A DNA stretch of 64,000 nucleotides from Azolla caroliniana. Taxonomy: Eukaryota; Polypodiophyta. A model generated the notes under the pieces. The model was given only the letters and a program-made list of their open reading frames with translations. It was not told where the DNA came from and made no database searches. Below, piece by piece: positions 33,982 to 45,816 of the stretch; position 1 is the stretch's first letter, and every line of letters starts with the position of its first letter. Location: contig JBHGNT010000013.1 of the NCBI GenBank assembly GCA_043228905.1, forward strand, positions 20,956,001-21,020,000, written 5' to 3'. The position numbers and the translations under genes are program-made.

Positions 33982-34779
33982 TGTCGCGTTGTTACGCGCG
34001 TGCTTGGAGAAAGGCGGTACCACGGGGGTCTTGGACTAGGGAGTGACGGAGTGTAGGAAGTCGTGCTTCACCGTTTCCGGGGCATCCCAGAAGCACACCG
34101 GAAGCGACCGAAGGCAAAGAGAGAAAGAGAGGGAGCGCGCACTTAACACTGACTCATGCACATACACGCACATGCACACACACACATGCCGACCCAACTC
34201 ACGCCCTTATGTACAGGAAACGTAGGAAAGGGGAAGCACCCAACACCAACAGAGACGCGGATATACACAGACAGACGCAAATGTATATATATAAAAGGGA
34301 AGAATACATTCCCGGCTTCGAGCCGGACCAAGGTAGGTTACAGTAGTCGTCAGCTGCCAAGCCGCCGGTCGGGGAGCTCACGGGTTTGTCGCGTCGAGCG
34401 GGGTCTTGCGCAGGAGACGAGCTGAAGCAAACCCTAAGCGAACACGAAGGGGGAGAAGAAGAAGAAGAAGAAGAAGAAGAAGAAGAAGAAGAAATAATAC
34501 TAACCCTAAATCTAACGGTATACCCTCTAACGCAAAATGGGCAACCCCTTCACAAAGGGCACTCCCTTCCTTGTATAGAACAAGGAGAGGGATGCGTTAC
34601 AATGTGGGACAAATCCTGACTTACATGGGATCGTCTGTCTCGACTTGACTGCTCTTCGGCGCCATAAAGGCGCCCTCGTTATTCACACTGAATGTACAAG
34701 GGTGAGCACACACGCTGCACCCCGCCGATGTAGACAATGTTTCCCGGTTTCCGCCTCTGGCCGAAATTCTTCACGACAT
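33982..34779 (-). repeat. R2 LTR (3' LTR of a minus-strand R1-like element)
   Basis: 798 bp, TGTCGCG...CACGACA on the plus strand. On the minus strand a polypurine tract GGTGGGGGGCGGA directly precedes its start TGTCGTGAAG, exactly as in R1. It shares TTGGACTAGG near its end with the R1 LTR. It includes a (GAA)n microsatellite. No second LTR is in the window. Confidence 0.65.
34453..34494 (+). repeat. (GAA)n microsatellite, 14 units
   Basis: An uninterrupted GAA run inside the R2 LTR; translated frames across it are poly-Glu or poly-Arg artefacts. Confidence 0.95.
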
Positions 34780-37580
34780 CCGCCCCCCACCAAACCGCAC
34801 GTCCACCGGTACGTGCCAAATCCGGTGAAGGGTGAGAGATTTCGGCCGGTGAGAAACTGGTCTTCCGTGATCCGCATCCCGGCTCGCTGCCGGTTTGATC
34901 CGTCGGCTTCGATTCTTCCTTCGCGCTTACCTCCCCGTAGGCTCGTTCGACCCGTCGATGGGTCCTTCACCGCGATCTCCGTAGTACGCGTACTTCCGCT
35001 GGCCCTTGTTCGCCCGTATGCACATCCCGCTCCCCGCTCCCCGTCGTCTGCCCGATGTCCTCCGTTGAGGAACGCCTGTAGTGGCCCGCTTGGCCTCCGT
35101 TGACCATTCGTGTTGCTGCAACAGGTCCCGAGTCTTCCACTTGCCGTCGTCCCCTCGCCCCCACCAGCTTGTCACCCCAGGCTTGCCGTGTCAGTCTTCG
35201 CTACTTCGACGGAGCTACCGAGATCTACGAAGCGAGTGTGGAGGATCCTCCTCCAGCCTCTCTTGCCCTCCCCTGACTCCGACCCTGTGCAGTCCACTAG
35301 GCACCCGTCACCTCGTTGCCGGCACCTCCCTTGTGCCGTCTTCCGCTTCCTTTGTTCGGCATCGCCTGCGCCGAACACCGTCCCGTAGTCACGCTTCGAT
35401 CTGGCCCGCGATGGCCACTTGCGAGACGCTTATTCTGTCCCAGGTGTGCCTCTCCGGCCCGACACACCTCCTCATGTTCGCCCTACCGGCTACTTCCGAG
35501 ATTGTAACCGGCCGGTGAGGGTTTCGCACTTCGTCCGCCCGTCTTACCTTGTGTCGTTGGGTCCCGTTCCCTGCCACCACCGTCCTTCTCCCTAGGTCTC
35601 ACGTTGCCACGTTGGCCGAACTGCCGGAGTCTCCGGATCGGTGTGAGGGTCCCATAGGACCTGTCTTTGTTTCGTCGCTTGCTGAGATCCGGGTGTCTTT
35701 TGTCGGAGTCCTTCACGACTCTCCTCGTGTCTTCCGCGTAGCCGGTTTCCGTCTTCGTGTTGCCGGGTCCCGTTTCCCGCCGCCACCAACCTTCTCTCTC
35801 GGTCTGATGTTCCCACGTTGGCCGAACTGCCGGAGTCTCTGGTTCGGTGTGGGGATCCCATAGGACCGAACTTCCTTATGCCCACTGACCTTGCCGGAAG
35901 GTCCGATTTGGTTCGTGGCCGCCTCGCCGGCCTGATACCTCGCCGTTCGTCGCTTCCTGTTGTCCGATCACGTTCTCCTGCCGCCACCAACCTTTCCTAT
36001 AGGACTCATGCCGGCACTCGGGCCGACCGCCGGATCGGTGTGAGTGTCTTCGTTGGACCTCCCCTTTCAGGCTTCGGTTGCCTGCCTTGCCGCCGCCACC
36101 ATCACTTACTCTAGGTCTCACCCCTCCTCTTGTCGTTGGCTGCCGGAGTCTCTAGAATCGGTGCGTGTAAGGTCACAGCTGCTCCGCTCCGCCTTCGCCA
36201 TCCTCTTCTGTTGGTCACGTTCCCCTGCCGCCACCGTCCTTTCCTATAGGACTCACGCCGGCTCTTGGGCCGACCGCCGGATCGGTGTGAGGATCTCCGT
36301 AGACCGCCCATCCATAACCCTTTGCCTTCGTCCCCTCGCCGCCACCATTCGTCACTTTAGGCCGACCGCCGGCTCTCGAGCCGACCGTCGGTTTCTGTAG
36401 AACTGGTGTGAAGGATCCTCCTTGGGCCTCCGATTTGTCTTCCCGCCCTATCCCGGATCGTCCTTTTCCGCATGCCGAGAAGGCGGTTTACTCCGCACCC
36501 TCTCCCATGGTACCGACGTACTGTGTCCTCGGCCTCTTCGTAGGCCTACTCTCTTCCTCCCTCCCAGAATGGTCATCCGGGAGTCCGCTCCGCCCTGTTC
36601 TCGTTCGGGTCCGTTCGTCATTCTTCGGATTGCCGAGTCCCGTTTTTCTGTCGCCATCGACCTCTCCTACAGGACTCACGCCGGCACTCGGCCGACCGCC
36701 GGATTGGTGCGAAGATCTCATGGGACTGGTCTTCGTTCTCTTCATTCCTTGTACTTCTCCTGAACTCGTCGTTTCCCCCCTCTTCGCGTTCTCGCCTCCA
36801 TCCTCCATCTCTTTCGGTCTCACGTTGCCACGTTGGCCGAACTGCCGAAGTCTCCGGATAGGACGCGGGGTAACCGATTTTGCAACGTCATTCTACGACT
36901 CGTCCGGACCACGCCCCTTCTAGTGGTGTCGGTGGATAGCATCCGCTCTGTCATCAACCAAGCCTCGCCTGAGCTTGATTCTCCAATGTCCGGAATTTCG
37001 GCTCCGATGCCGACCTTGCCAAACTCGTTCCGAACCTTTGATCACTTTCCTTTCCAATTCCCGACCTTCGCCTGGTCGGTCTTTCTCCCCATGTAAAAGA
37101 GGGCGGCTCGTCCCGCACCCCCTTTTGTATCGGCACTTTCATGCCGAATCCGGCGCCGATCAAACGATCCACGACCAAATTCTGCTCCATCCGCATCGGA
37201 ATGCCGATCTCCTCGTGCCGCGTCCGTCCTCAGCCTCCTCACAGACCGTTTCCCATCCATCTTCGTTGGCATCGTGCCCGGACTCCTCGGTACCGCCATC
37301 CATCTCCTCGGTCTTACATGGGCATACGGGCCCCAAAACCGAGTTCTCCGGAATCGGGTCCGAGGGCTTTCGTCTGCTCCTTCCCCGTATCGTCTCGCCG
37401 GTGATTCTTGGTCTTTCGCCGCCGCCTTCCTCCGCTTGGGACTCACGTGGGCACTCGGGCCCGACTGCCATCGCCTCGGGAGCAAGTGTGTGAAGACACA
37501 AAGAATCGCCCGTCTGTTTTACGCCCTTGTCCGTAGCCACCGGACCGGCTCTTCGTGATTGGCGGTCGTCTCCTTACTGA
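34780..37580 (-). repeat. R2 interior: degenerate GC-rich tandem repeats
   Basis: The first 60 bp are homologous to the R1 interior start at 50285 (CGCCCCC, CCGCAC, CCGGTA(C/T)GTGCC). The rest repeats a module of roughly 110-210 bp whose core is GGTCTCACGTTGCCACGTTGG then CTGCCGGAGTCTCYGG. Copies lie near 35600, 35800, 36000, 36110, 36250, 36355, 36670, 36815 and 37440. Minus-strand translation gives ETPAVRPTWQRETEG-like peptides, also present in R1 at 51228-51728. No gag or second LTR remains. Coding function is doubtful. Confidence 0.65.
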
Positions 37581-38451
37581 TCGCGCAAGCCCCGCCTGGG
37601 CTTGCTTCTCCGATATCCGGGGTTTAGAATTTTTTAAAATTGTTTGAATTTTTTTTTCTCTTTTTTTAACGCTAGCTAGTGAGTGAGCAACACAGAACAG
37701 TGAGCGAAGAGGCCACATCCTGCATCTTTACTTGATGCTTACACCCTCACCTCCCCTTGCATCCTATTCTCGGCTTGTAAATTAGGGTGTCGACTGAAAA
37801 CCCTTATTTCAGTCGAAACCCTAATTTCGGCCATATTTCTTCTTTTCGTCCAACATCCTCACCTCCCCCTCATCCTTTGAGTGTCACTTACATATTATTC
37901 TTGGCCTCCAAACCTAGGGTGGTGATGAAACCCTAATTAATTAATTTTTAGTAAATTAATTCATTATTAATGAATTAATTAATATTTTAATTCTTTAAAC
38001 CCTAATTTGGTGCAAAACTAGGAGCCCTGATTAATTGAGCATTCATGAATTAATTAATGTTTTAGTAAATTAACTCATTAGTAGTGAATTAATTAATATT
38101 TTAATTCTTAAAACTCTAATTTTGGCTGAAATTAGGAACCCTAAGTAATTAATTAATAATAAATTAATGCATTATTAGTGAATTAATTAATATTTCAATT
38201 TTAAAAACCCTAATTTTACTTGAAATTAGGAACCTTAATGAATTAATTAATATTTCTAGGGGATAAATTCATTATTAGTGATTTGGTTAATATTTTAGCG
38301 AATTAATTATTTTTTTAGTAAATTAATAACTTTTTATTATGTAAATTTAAAACGAATGGTTCAGTAATATTCTTGGGGTCATTTTGTATTCTCGAATATG
38401 GGGAATATTATGGTTGTCGAATACCAAGAATATCACGCATGGGTCAATCTA
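37581..38451. other. AT-rich repeats, no gene
   Basis: Repeated AACCCTAATTT and AATTAATTAATATTTT units with about 100-130 bp spacing between 37790 and 38330. No coding sequence is supported. Confidence 0.7.
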
Positions 38452-38650
38452 TGAATGTAACATATATCCTTGTTTAATATGCAAAGGACGCGAGTGCTCA
38501 CCATCATAGCCCTCTTGTATTTTTCAAGGTCATCTAGTGAAGTAATCATATAGAGGAATATTGAAAATTTTGCGAGAATCATAGTAGGTCCAATTTTGAA
38601 ATGGACGATAGAGAAAGGAATGATGGATGCGAGACTTGTAATACATACTG
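38452..38650 (+). repeat. Dispersed repeat copy (left of LTP-like gene)
   Basis: Homologous to 41144-41345: TATATCCTTGTTTAATAT, GTCATCTAGTGAAGTAATC and TAGGTCCAATTTTGAAAT are shared. A shorter piece is at 30885. It is non-coding and its type is unknown. Confidence 0.7.
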
Positions 38651-38874
38651 TAACATCATTGTGAACCACGTCTGTGTCACATATAAGTTTTGTTTAAATC
38701 CGAATACTCCTCATTCTATGAGACTTGGCCAGAGAAAACCAATAATTTATCTAAGTAATGGTAGGGATGATGTGGGAAAGAAGAGGGAGGGGGGGTTGAA
38801 CTTGACCACTCAAACAAGTGGTATTGACTTGAATTAACAAGTCAGATTTCAGAACGTGGACATCATGGTGGGTT

Positions 38875-38925
38875 GTTTGGGGGGGGGGGGGGAGGGGGGG
38901 TGTGTGGTGTGTGTATATATATATA
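38875..38925 (+). promoter_or_regulatory. G-run and TATA region upstream of LTP-like gene
   Basis: A run of about 14 G, one A, then 7 G (to 38900) is followed by TGTATATATATATAGC, a TATA-type element about 75 bp before the ATG at 38989. The G-run could form a quadruplex. Confidence 0.5.
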
Positions 38926-38988
38926 GCTGACATTACCATTAAAGTTGACATAGCTTGCAAGGAGGGAGCACTAGGGAGAAGTACATAC

Positions 38989-40360
38989 ATGGCCATGAAG
39001 CTTCTCCTCCTCCTCCTATCTGCCCTTCTCTACCTTATGGCTCTGAGCTCTTCCACCCCCTGGTTGCCGCCCCTGATCTATGGTGTCTCGGCACAGTCGA
39101 GCGCGGCAACCTGCAGCACGAGCCTACAAGCATTGCAAGCCGCTTGCGGCAGTGACACGAGTACTGCGACCACATGTTGCCCTGTCTATGAATTTCAAGT
39201 CAATGCCTACTACGATTGCTATTGCAACCGTAACACCACTGCCCTCATCGGACTTGCCACCCTCTGCTCCTTCACGCTTCCCCAGAATCTCACTTCATGC
39301 TTCCCATCAGGTAAGTATATACATAATATACATATACATATATGAATCCTTTCATGAATCAAATAATCAGACAGGCAGGGCACACGGTATACTAGGTTAA
39401 TGCACCCACCCCATTCATTTTCATCTCTGCCTTATCAGGCTATGGGAATCGAAACCTTAAATGTGAAGTTGGCCATTGTGGAAATAGTGATATTGCATAT
39501 GTCCACTTGGAGGATGTGAAACCTCAAATCAAAGAGATAATGTTGGTCTTGCATGTATACTTAAATTTTCTTTTTTTGTTTTACTGATTGATTGTGTATT
39601 TGCAGCCACACCACCACCGCCTTCACAATCTACACCCCCATCCCCAACGCCAACAGCAACTTGCGATGCGGCTTGGCAGGCTCTTCTTACTGCGTGCAAT
39701 ACTTCACGCACCCAATGTTGTAATCAGATCTCAAGCTCTATGACTAACACTCCCAGTTGCTATTGTGAGTTTACCAGTCTCAACGTTACCGCCTTCTATA
39801 ACCTGGTTGGCCCCAACATATGTAACCTGGTTGTCCCTCCCATCGTTACCGCATGCCTCGCTGGTAAGCAAACAAAAGGATGTTACAGACCACCCTTCTA
39901 GTTCATGAGATAATGTCAACAAGTTTGCCTTCACAATTCCATCCATCCATTGTAGAAGGGTTTTAGGGTTTGCGTGTGTGTACTATGTATGTCGTAGCTG
40001 CGTTGTAAGTTTATGTGTATGTACTATGTACCACCAGCACAGATCTTCGCTACATGTGTTAATGCGTGTTAATGCAAAGCAACTTTGTTTTTCTCAGCCT
40101 TGTCTCCTCCTCCACCGCCATTCAAATCACCGCCTCCGCCTCCGCCTCCGCCTCCAACCGTCTCGCCACCTCCGCCTCCAACCGTCTCTCCGCCTCCGCC
40201 TCCAACCGTCTCTCCGCCTACGCCTCCAACCGTCTCGCCGCCTCCGCCTCCTCCTCTTCCACCATCCCTTATTAATAGCGGTGATGCTAATTCTTTACTC
40301 GCATCGATACAAACGCTCCTCTTCATGGTCCTTACTATAGGAGCGGCTTTGCTCATGTGA
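38989..40360 (+). CDS. Two-domain nsLTP-like, proline-rich, probably GPI-anchored protein
   Basis: Three exons, 38989-39310, 39606-39863 and 40098-40360, joined by phase-1 GT-AG introns (donors CAG|GTAAGT and CTG|GTAAGC; acceptors TTTGCAG and TTCTCAG), give 280 aa. A signal peptide (MAMKLLLLLLSALLYLMAL) leads to two eight-cysteine lipid-transfer-type domains. Exon 1 has C, C, CC, CYC, C, C with TTCCPVYEF. Exon 2 has TCDAAWQALLTAC, TQCC, SCYC and two more Cys. Exon 3 is a PPPPTVS repeat stalk ending in a small-residue site (INSGDANS) and a hydrophobic tail, as in GPI-anchored LTPs. Such proteins bind lipids at the cell surface. Two domains in tandem are less usual than one. All frames are intact and it looks functional. 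Confidence 0.85.
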
Positions 40361-41143
40361 AGGACATTTTTTATAGTTGTTGATGATCATCCAAAATAAA
40401 CTCCTACCAACAACACAAGGAAACATTTGTTCGTAACACCTTGCACTGATGTTTCACATAAACATTCCCAATAACGATCTGGAGACGTTTGTGTGTCCCT
40501 CACGTAGAGAGAGAGACAGACAGACAGATGTGTTTTGCAAGAAACAAAATCATTCCGACTGTGGGATGTCCGAAAGGGATGGAAAAATGATGTTGTATTT
40601 ATTCCAACATTTGAATGTATAATACCTTGGATACGTATCTATTGGAGCTTGGTAATTCTTGTTTCGTAATTTTGGAATCGGGCAACTTAGTAATTGATTG
40701 CGCATAAGAGATCCATTGATGAATGTGGGTATGGTAAGGGAAACTAAATCAATGAATTTAAGTCCGAAAGGTGATTTGGTGTACTAAGAAATTCGTTAAA
40801 CTTCCATTCGTCCTAGATTCCTCCAAACGATGCAGACAGATGTTAACTCGCTGCATTGGTTCACCTAATGATTAAGACTACCTAACTAGACAGATGTAAC
40901 TGTAGCAATGACCCAAGATATTGATAGTGTAATCAAAACTCCGTTGATTCTAAGTCTTTCACTGGAAACTTCTCTTTTAGTTGGGAGGCGGTCTTGCTCA
41001 TAGCACTAATTGAATTTGATGCAATAGCGAGGTCATCAACATAGATCACCACGAACCATCAGACAGAACCACAAAAGTCCTTTTATTTCGTTGGTGATGA
41101 CTCATTGGATTCGATTCGTCATCATGCTTAGTTGATTTTGGCC
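40361..41143. other. 3' region of LTP-like gene and intergenic DNA
   Basis: Contains an AATAAA-like AAAATAAAC at 40394 that could serve as polyadenylation signal. No other gene is seen. A region near 40960-41110 weakly resembles copia RNA-H/RT DNA (GAGGTCATCAACATAGATCACCAC region) but is too short to call. Confidence 0.4.
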
Positions 41144-41345
41144 ATTGCTATAATATATATCCTTGTTTAATATACAGAGGAAGTGAACACCCAAAGTACT
41201 TACTCAACATCCTAGCGCTCGAATATTTTTGAAGGGCATCTAGTGAAGTAATCGTATAGAAGAATATCGGACATTTTGCTAGAATCAAACTAGGTCCAAT
41301 TTTGAAATCGATGATAGAGATAGGAATGATGCACTGTGAGACTTC
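41144..41345 (+). repeat. Dispersed repeat copy (right of LTP-like gene)
   Basis: Same family and orientation as 38452-38650; the two copies flank the LTP-like gene. 41346-41700 is AT-rich, without a gene. Confidence 0.7.
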
Positions 41346-41780
41346 AAAGACAGGAAAATGGAGAGGAAAAAACTCTGATACATAGCAAAAAACCATAATT
41401 GGTCCATAAATGACGGCTGCAAAAATTTCTGCCTGTATACAGCAGAGAGGTTTTCTATCTCACCCTATAGCAAAAATAAACTAAAAATAAGAGCACACGC
41501 CATTTTGGCCTTTTCACACATTATGTACATGTATATATGTACCTATAACAATCTCCTACTAACATAAGTATCTTTAAAATATAGATATAAATAATCCTCA
41601 AAACAACTCATACTACTTTAAAAATATAATAATCATAACTAATAATAATAAGTAATTCAAATAAATAGATAAATAAAATATAATTGGTAGTATTACCGTG
41701 TAAACGAGAGAGGGGGAGTGTAAGAGTTTGGTACACCGACATATGGCTATACTAATCTTTGTCCTATCAGGGTATAATAG

Positions 41781-42395
41781 ATGGCGTCCACCCCATTCAC
41801 CAAGCTCCTCCACGCATACTACCCTAACGCCGGTTGTGGCTCCTTGGTAATTCAAGCCGATTTCAACAACACCCGATGCACCTACCGGGTACACACTACC
41901 GCCACGCAACTCAAGTACCTCGAGCCTGATGTTTTTGACACCCTTTCTCGGCTAGGCCTCAAGTTCTTCCTTGAGATTGGCCCTTGGGGTGTACTCCCCG
42001 AGCTGGCCAACTGGTTCCTCGTAGGATACAACCCTGATCCTGGCCATGTTCGCATGCACGCCTTCGCGGATGCTACCCCTATTGAGTTCCAGTTCAACGT
42101 CGCCGATGTTTGCACTACACTCCACTTGCCAGTGGATGGCAGTCCCTTCCGCACCACAAAGTCCCCTGACGTCGTCCCCAACATCATCCCCGTCGTCCAC
42201 ACCGAGTATTCCGGACACGAAGGTTGGCGTTTCACCGAAATTCCTCCTCACCTCCACGATCGTTGTAACGCCATCTCTTAGATCGGTGACACTGCCTCCA
42301 CTGACGCCATCGCCTGCCTCACCGGTGAGTTCCTCAAGTGGGCACACGATCCTCAACCGGTTCAGTGGGCAGTGGGCCCATGAACTCGTTCGACG
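41781..42395 (+). pseudogene. Gypsy-D extra or 3' coding region (one stop)
   Basis: The frame begins MASTPFTKLLHAYYPNAGCG and runs 166 codons to TAG at 42279, then stays open for another 37 codons (IGDTASTDAIACLTGEFL, KWAHDPQPVQW). It contains LGLKFFLEIGPWGVLPELAN and HVRMHAFADATPIEF and is not a standard pol domain. It lies just upstream of a polypurine tract and LTR, so it is probably the accessory 3' gene of a gypsy element (Tat/Athila-type elements often carry one). Upstream sequence is lost at about 41700. Confidence 0.5.
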
Positions 42396-42450
42396 GGACA
42401 AGGAATGACAAACATGACCCACAATGCACCCAGGGGTGTGCACTCATTAG

Positions 42451-42461
42451 GTTGGGGGGGA
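42451..42461 (+). other. Gypsy-D polypurine tract
   Basis: GGTTGGGGGGGA directly before TGTTAAGCG, marking the LTR as a 3' LTR for the sequence on its left. Confidence 0.7.
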
Positions 42462-43010
42462 TGTTAAGCGCTTGGATTGCACCGCCACCAGTCATGAAGA
42501 AGAGCGCATCAACAAGGACGTAGTATGGCTAAAGGACCTATGAAGGGAAAATGGCAAGAGAAAAAGGTGCTAAGGAACATCCAAGTGTGAAAGGTTCATA
42601 CCCTAAATGTAAATGCTATATAAACCACATGGTGGTGGCTTTGTAAGGGTTCTTCCATTTGTAAAGATCTCCCTATTGATTAAGAGCTAGAGCTTCCTCT
42701 CCTCCTTCTTGTAACCTTTAAGCTTAAGAGGGATTAGTGAGGTGTTTAGTTAGAAAACACTAATCTCTTTTCCTTGTTGGTGCTAGACCTCTTAGCAAAG
42801 AGGGTTAATAAACATATTCATTACTTTTATTGTCTATGAGAGCGAGCTTGAGAGAGTGAGAGAGATATCGTGTTTAATCATCTATTAATCGTGGCTCGGA
42901 GGTGTCTGACAACCATCTTCGCCTGATTCGCCATCAAATGGGTATACACTAGTCTGAGCCCCGCAAACGACATCGAGGAGTTAACTCCGTCGATACATAA
43001 ATCCTACACA
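42462..43010 (+). repeat. Gypsy-D LTR with PPT on one side and PBS on the other
   Basis: 549 bp, TGTTAAGCG...CTACACA. A TATA box (GCTATATAAACC) is at about 42610. The right neighbour is a primer-binding site at 43016 (TTGGCACCACTGCCGGGG), typical of plant Tat/Athila elements, so the same LTR acts as 5' LTR for the right side. This is the structure left by LTR-LTR recombination between tandem elements. Confidence 0.75.
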
Positions 43011-43015
43011 TTTAT

Positions 43016-43400
43016 TTGGCACCACTGCCGGGGATACGACCAATGCTTGAAGCCGACTTTGAGTGGTCAAACACTCGTAGGCAACCCACTTAACGAGGGA
43101 AGAAATCAAAAGTAAAACCACCATTTGTGTTAATTAAAATTCTCACTATTTCACATTTTCATTACGTTAATTTTCTATTTTTTTAAGTTTTAATTTTCCC
43201 CTCCTTAATCGCCCAGACATTAGCAAGTTATTCGTTCAGTTAACGTTAAGCATTGTTGAGATTTAGCCGTTGTAGGGCAAGAATAATCACCGCAATTCTC
43301 GCTGATTACGATCATCCTACGGGACACGAAACGGTTGTTGTTGCCAAAAAAAGTAATTCCCTCCTTCGTTTACAACCGTGTGCAATGTGTCGACAGCTGC
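43016..43400 (+). other. Gypsy-D PBS and leader
   Basis: PBS at 43016-43033, then AT-rich untranslated leader. The element is cut by copia-E sequence from roughly 43400. No gag of gypsy-D remains. Confidence 0.6.
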
Positions 43401-45816
43401 CGTGAAGTACTCCTGAGTCTTGAGTGCAATTTTGACTAAAGCAACTCGGAGAAAATCGTTTGCAAACAATTCAGCCAACAATGCCTACGTAGTACAAGGT
43501 TTGACCGACCGATCGAACAACCATTGAAGAGGTTCTTCCCGACAACCGAACAATCAGCGAAGTCGAAGCAAGTCCTAGGATAATTGAGTTTGCAACTACT
43601 GCAAGAAACCCAGACACATCAAAGCCGATTGCCGTGCACTCGAGGCCAAAAACGATAAGGCTCAACGAGCCGATCAAATGAGTGGTCGACAAGAGGAGAT
43701 CAACTACATCGGCTCTACACCCGCAATATTATCAAATGACCCGAACATACTATCAATTGAGAACCCAGTCGACTCAGAAGTTTTGCTTACGATTGAAGAA
43801 TCGAGCACATGGCTCTTAGATTCGGGTGCGTCCTTTCATGTGACTCCTCATCGATCCCAATTCCGGCAATACACGGCCTGACATTCCGACTTAGTTTGAG
43901 TAGGAAATTCACAACAATGCGACATAATCGGAATCAACACGGTAGAGCTCAACCTTGTGGGTGGCTCTACATTAATACTACGCAATGTTCGACATGTACC
44001 TGAGCTCTCAAGTCCACTGATCTCAGTCGGACAATTGGATGAAGACGGCATTCGTGTTGGCTTCTCATCAGGAGGGTGGACGCTCCACAGGGGCAACCTC
44101 CTTCTTGCTCAAGGACCAAAGATACACTCATTGTATCCTTTCCACGTCACACTCCGAGAGGGTGACCTATTTCTGGTTGACATCCCCGTGTCATCACTAT
44201 GGCATGGGCGACTCAAACACCTCAGCAAGGCCGGCATCACCCACTTATCGAGAGCTGGATCCATCCCCAAACTCTCCTTCTCGGCTCATCAGTTCTGCGA
44301 GCATTGCCAACAGACAGTCGCAACACACCTGTCATCCGCCCCGACAGAATCGAGTCCGCTCGATTTGGTCCACTCGGAGGTCTATGGTCCTATGCCACAT
44401 CAGTCTCTTGGCGGTGCTTCATACTTCGTCAGCTTCATTGATGACTCAACTTGGAAGGTGTGGGCTTATCCGATCAAAACCAGTCAAAAACTGAAATGCT
44501 TTCGAACCGATAACGGGGGAGAGTTCAAATCAAAGGAATTCGTCAAATTTTGCCGACAACGCGGCATAAGACGTGAATTTACGGCACCCCATAGTCTGGA
44601 GCAGAATTGGAATTGCCGAGCAAATGAATCAGGCAATTCAAGAAAGGATAGTTTCCATGCTCCAACACTCCGGACTGTCAGATGGCTTCTGGGTAGAGGC
44701 CCTACTTATGGCAGTACACATAATCAATATGTCGCCGAGAAGGCCTCTAGGACTTTGGATCCCTCAGGAATTATGGACCGGTAGTAAGCCGAATTACGAC
44801 AAGCTGAGGATTTTCGGATATGAGGCGTACACCCTCATCCCGAAAGATGATCGTCGCAAACTTGCACCAAGGTCCAAGAAATGTGTTTTCCTCAGTTATG
44901 GACTAGATGGCGAAATAGGATACCGACTCTGGGACCCCCAACATAGACAGATTGTCCGCAGTTCGGACGTCGTGTTCAACGAGTTGGCCATGCATCAATC
45001 AGTCTAAAAACCAGTCGAAGCCCGAAGGGTAATTTTCTCTTATGTGCCAACCCTTCACGAAGGCCTAGCTCACAACACGCGGTCAACTTCACGGGTAGCT
45101 GAACCCTCTAACACCGACTCGGCACTGTCAAACACGACACAACCAAATGACTCAGCTTTGGACCATCCGACCATGACACCCGATGCAACCAGTCAAAGTC
45201 ATACCTCGACGATCCGAGAGACTGTCCCAACCCTCGGAGAGATACTCTCATGGTATCTTCTTTACAGACGGCGGAGAACCGATGTCATACGATGAAGCAT
45301 CGACATCAGCCGACTTGGCCACCTGGCTTGCACGTTTCGACAAGCCGAAATCGTCTCGGTTCCAATTGGTTACAACGACAATCAGGGTGTTGTTGCTCTG
45401 TCGAAAAATCCGGTTCATCACAATGCCTCCAAGCATATTGATGTTCGATATCATTTCATTCGAGATTATGTCATTTTAGGGAAAATCGGCCTTGAGAAGG
45501 TACCTACAACCAATAACGTTGCGGATGCAATGACCAAGTGTCTCTCGGCGGAAATATCTCGATCCCTTTGGCATTGAATGAGCGTAATGAAGAGTTAGTC
45601 CGATTAAATCAGACACCCAGGATGTTTCTCGGACAATAGACCTGGATAGTTTGAACTTCAGCTTCAGTCTTTCTGAACTCATCCAATCCAACCTTCTTCT
45701 CTTTGGAGTTCACCGACTTGAACGAATTCTCGATTGTTCGAAAACCTTGTATCAATCTATATTGTACATTCATTTTGGTTTACAGATTTCAGATGTATAC
45801 GCCCACTACAGGGGAG
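43400..45816 (+). pseudogene. Copia-E gag-protease-integrase with RT deleted
   Basis: Gag tail and CCHC knuckle at 43580-43640 (CNYCKKPRHIKADC). Protease at 43800 (STWLLDSGASFHVTPH). Pre-integrase and integrase at 43957-44785 and 44573-45007 (SLWHGRLKHLSKAGI, FIDDSTWKVWAYP, FRTDNGGEFKSKEF, NMSPRRPLG). Linker (RRSERLSQPSERYSHGIFF) to about 45325. Then the sequence jumps to the RNase H end (NDNQGVVALSKNPVHHNASK) and ends ADAMTKCLS. About 500 codons of RT are missing. Copia-D is the closest relative in the window. Confidence 0.88.

Noticed and set aside
34386-34648. Poly-Glu and poly-Arg proteins
   Set aside because: Caused by the (GAA)n microsatellite at 34453-34494.
34645-37560. Many overlapping frames rich in Pro, Arg and Ser
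   Set aside because: Low-complexity GC-rich tandem repeats leave all frames open; none matches a protein family.
40069-40356. Minus-strand glycine-rich protein
   Set aside because: Shadow of the proline-rich exon 3 of the LTP-like gene.
40960-41110. Copia RT remnant
   Set aside because: Only a short stretch resembles antisense copia DNA; too weak to annotate.
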